Source: Symsagittifera roscoffensis (Eukaryota; Xenacoelomorpha; Acoela; Convolutidae). Taken from it: a DNA stretch of 64,000 bases. The DNA is taken from contig NC_087062.1 of assembly GCF_963678635.1 (NCBI RefSeq), forward strand, positions 75,382,349-75,446,348. Reading direction: 5' to 3'. The position numbers and the translations under genes were made by a program. The notes beneath the pieces were generated by a model. It had not been told where the DNA came from. It saw only the letters and a list, made by a program, of their open reading frames with translations, and did not search any database. Each line of letters starts with the position of its first letter. Within the stretch, counting starts at the first letter, position 1. This document shows positions 63,995 through 64,000 of the stretch, one piece after another.

Positions 63995-64000
63995 CGCAGC
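63995..64000 (-). tRNA. tRNA-Ser, cut by window end (copy 134)
   Basis: Only the discriminator and first acceptor bases are inside the window. The array continues beyond it. Confidence 0.75.

Larger units (their letters stand above)
30937..64000 (-). repeat. tRNA-Ser tandem array, main block (114 full units and one cut unit)
   Basis: The ~288-bp head-to-tail unit resumes and runs off the right edge. At least three spacer types occur: one with caacgcgacatc and tcagatacaaaaacc (most of 31-41 kb and 60-64 kb), one with aatcataataattcaactcg and aaacacataccaataacc (most of 42-50 kb), and one with agatagcaaaaacc and tttttgagccttc. Spacing is mostly 285-292 bases. Nearly every unit keeps a T-run terminator on the minus strand downstream of the tRNA. 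Confidence 0.95.

Noticed and set aside
23095-64000. A CRISPR-like repeat-spacer array
   Set aside because: The whole unit, spacer included, is repeated. The conserved part folds as a tRNA and the genome is eukaryotic.
23095-64000. A tRNA-derived SINE family
   Set aside because: Units are head to tail in one orientation at fixed spacing, with Pol III terminators right after the tRNA and no tail or target-site duplications.

Overview
The window is eukaryotic, most likely an invertebrate animal; a cnidarian is possible but unproven. The left third is a decayed Ty3/Gypsy-type LTR retrotransposon. The rest is a very large head-to-tail array of nuclear class II tRNA-Ser genes with internal A and B boxes and Pol III terminators. 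No ordinary host protein gene is visible and every protein-coding stretch belongs to the retroelement.

Layout: 1-1682 is a non-coding leader holding a 25-bp minisatellite (545-936). 1683-13290 holds the remains of gag (capsid-like region, two CCHC knuckles), protease, reverse transcriptase, RNase H and integrase, all on the plus strand and broken by stops and frameshifts. A 3.55-kb block (protease C-terminus to pre-integrase linker) is tandemly duplicated (5097-8648 and 8660-12203). A 121-bp inverted copy of linker sequence (12385-12505) replaces half of the integrase zinc finger. After the integrase come an acidic tail, a macro-domain-like segment, a ~400-bp gap and a second long ORF with a coiled coil, an SGNH/GDSL-hydrolase-like domain and unknown C-terminal parts. 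This 4.06-4.09-kb 3' block is also tandemly duplicated (13230-17290 and 17288-21374). No 3' LTR is seen: the element stops abruptly in tRNA-array spacer at about 23094.

From about 23095 to the right edge the DNA is a ~288-bp repeat, each unit carrying one minus-strand 82-nt tRNA-Ser, mostly anticodon AGA. I count 133 full or nearly full tRNA bodies plus one cut by the window end. A 2.5-kb copy of the retroelement 3' end (28407-30936) interrupts the array and is part of a ~7.84-kb duplication that includes flanking array. The array has layered higher-order repeats (two, five, six, about nine and eleven units) typical of unequal exchange. Roughly 15 copies have a fully consistent cloverleaf. 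Many others carry stem mismatches, changed position 33 or lost B boxes. One otherwise intact copy has anticodon TGA, and two decayed copies have GGA.

How it fits together: the array could be a high-dosage Ser(UCU) tRNA locus, or a tRNA-derived satellite that keeps a minority of working genes. The retroelement appears to have been captured at its edge and then carried along by array amplification.
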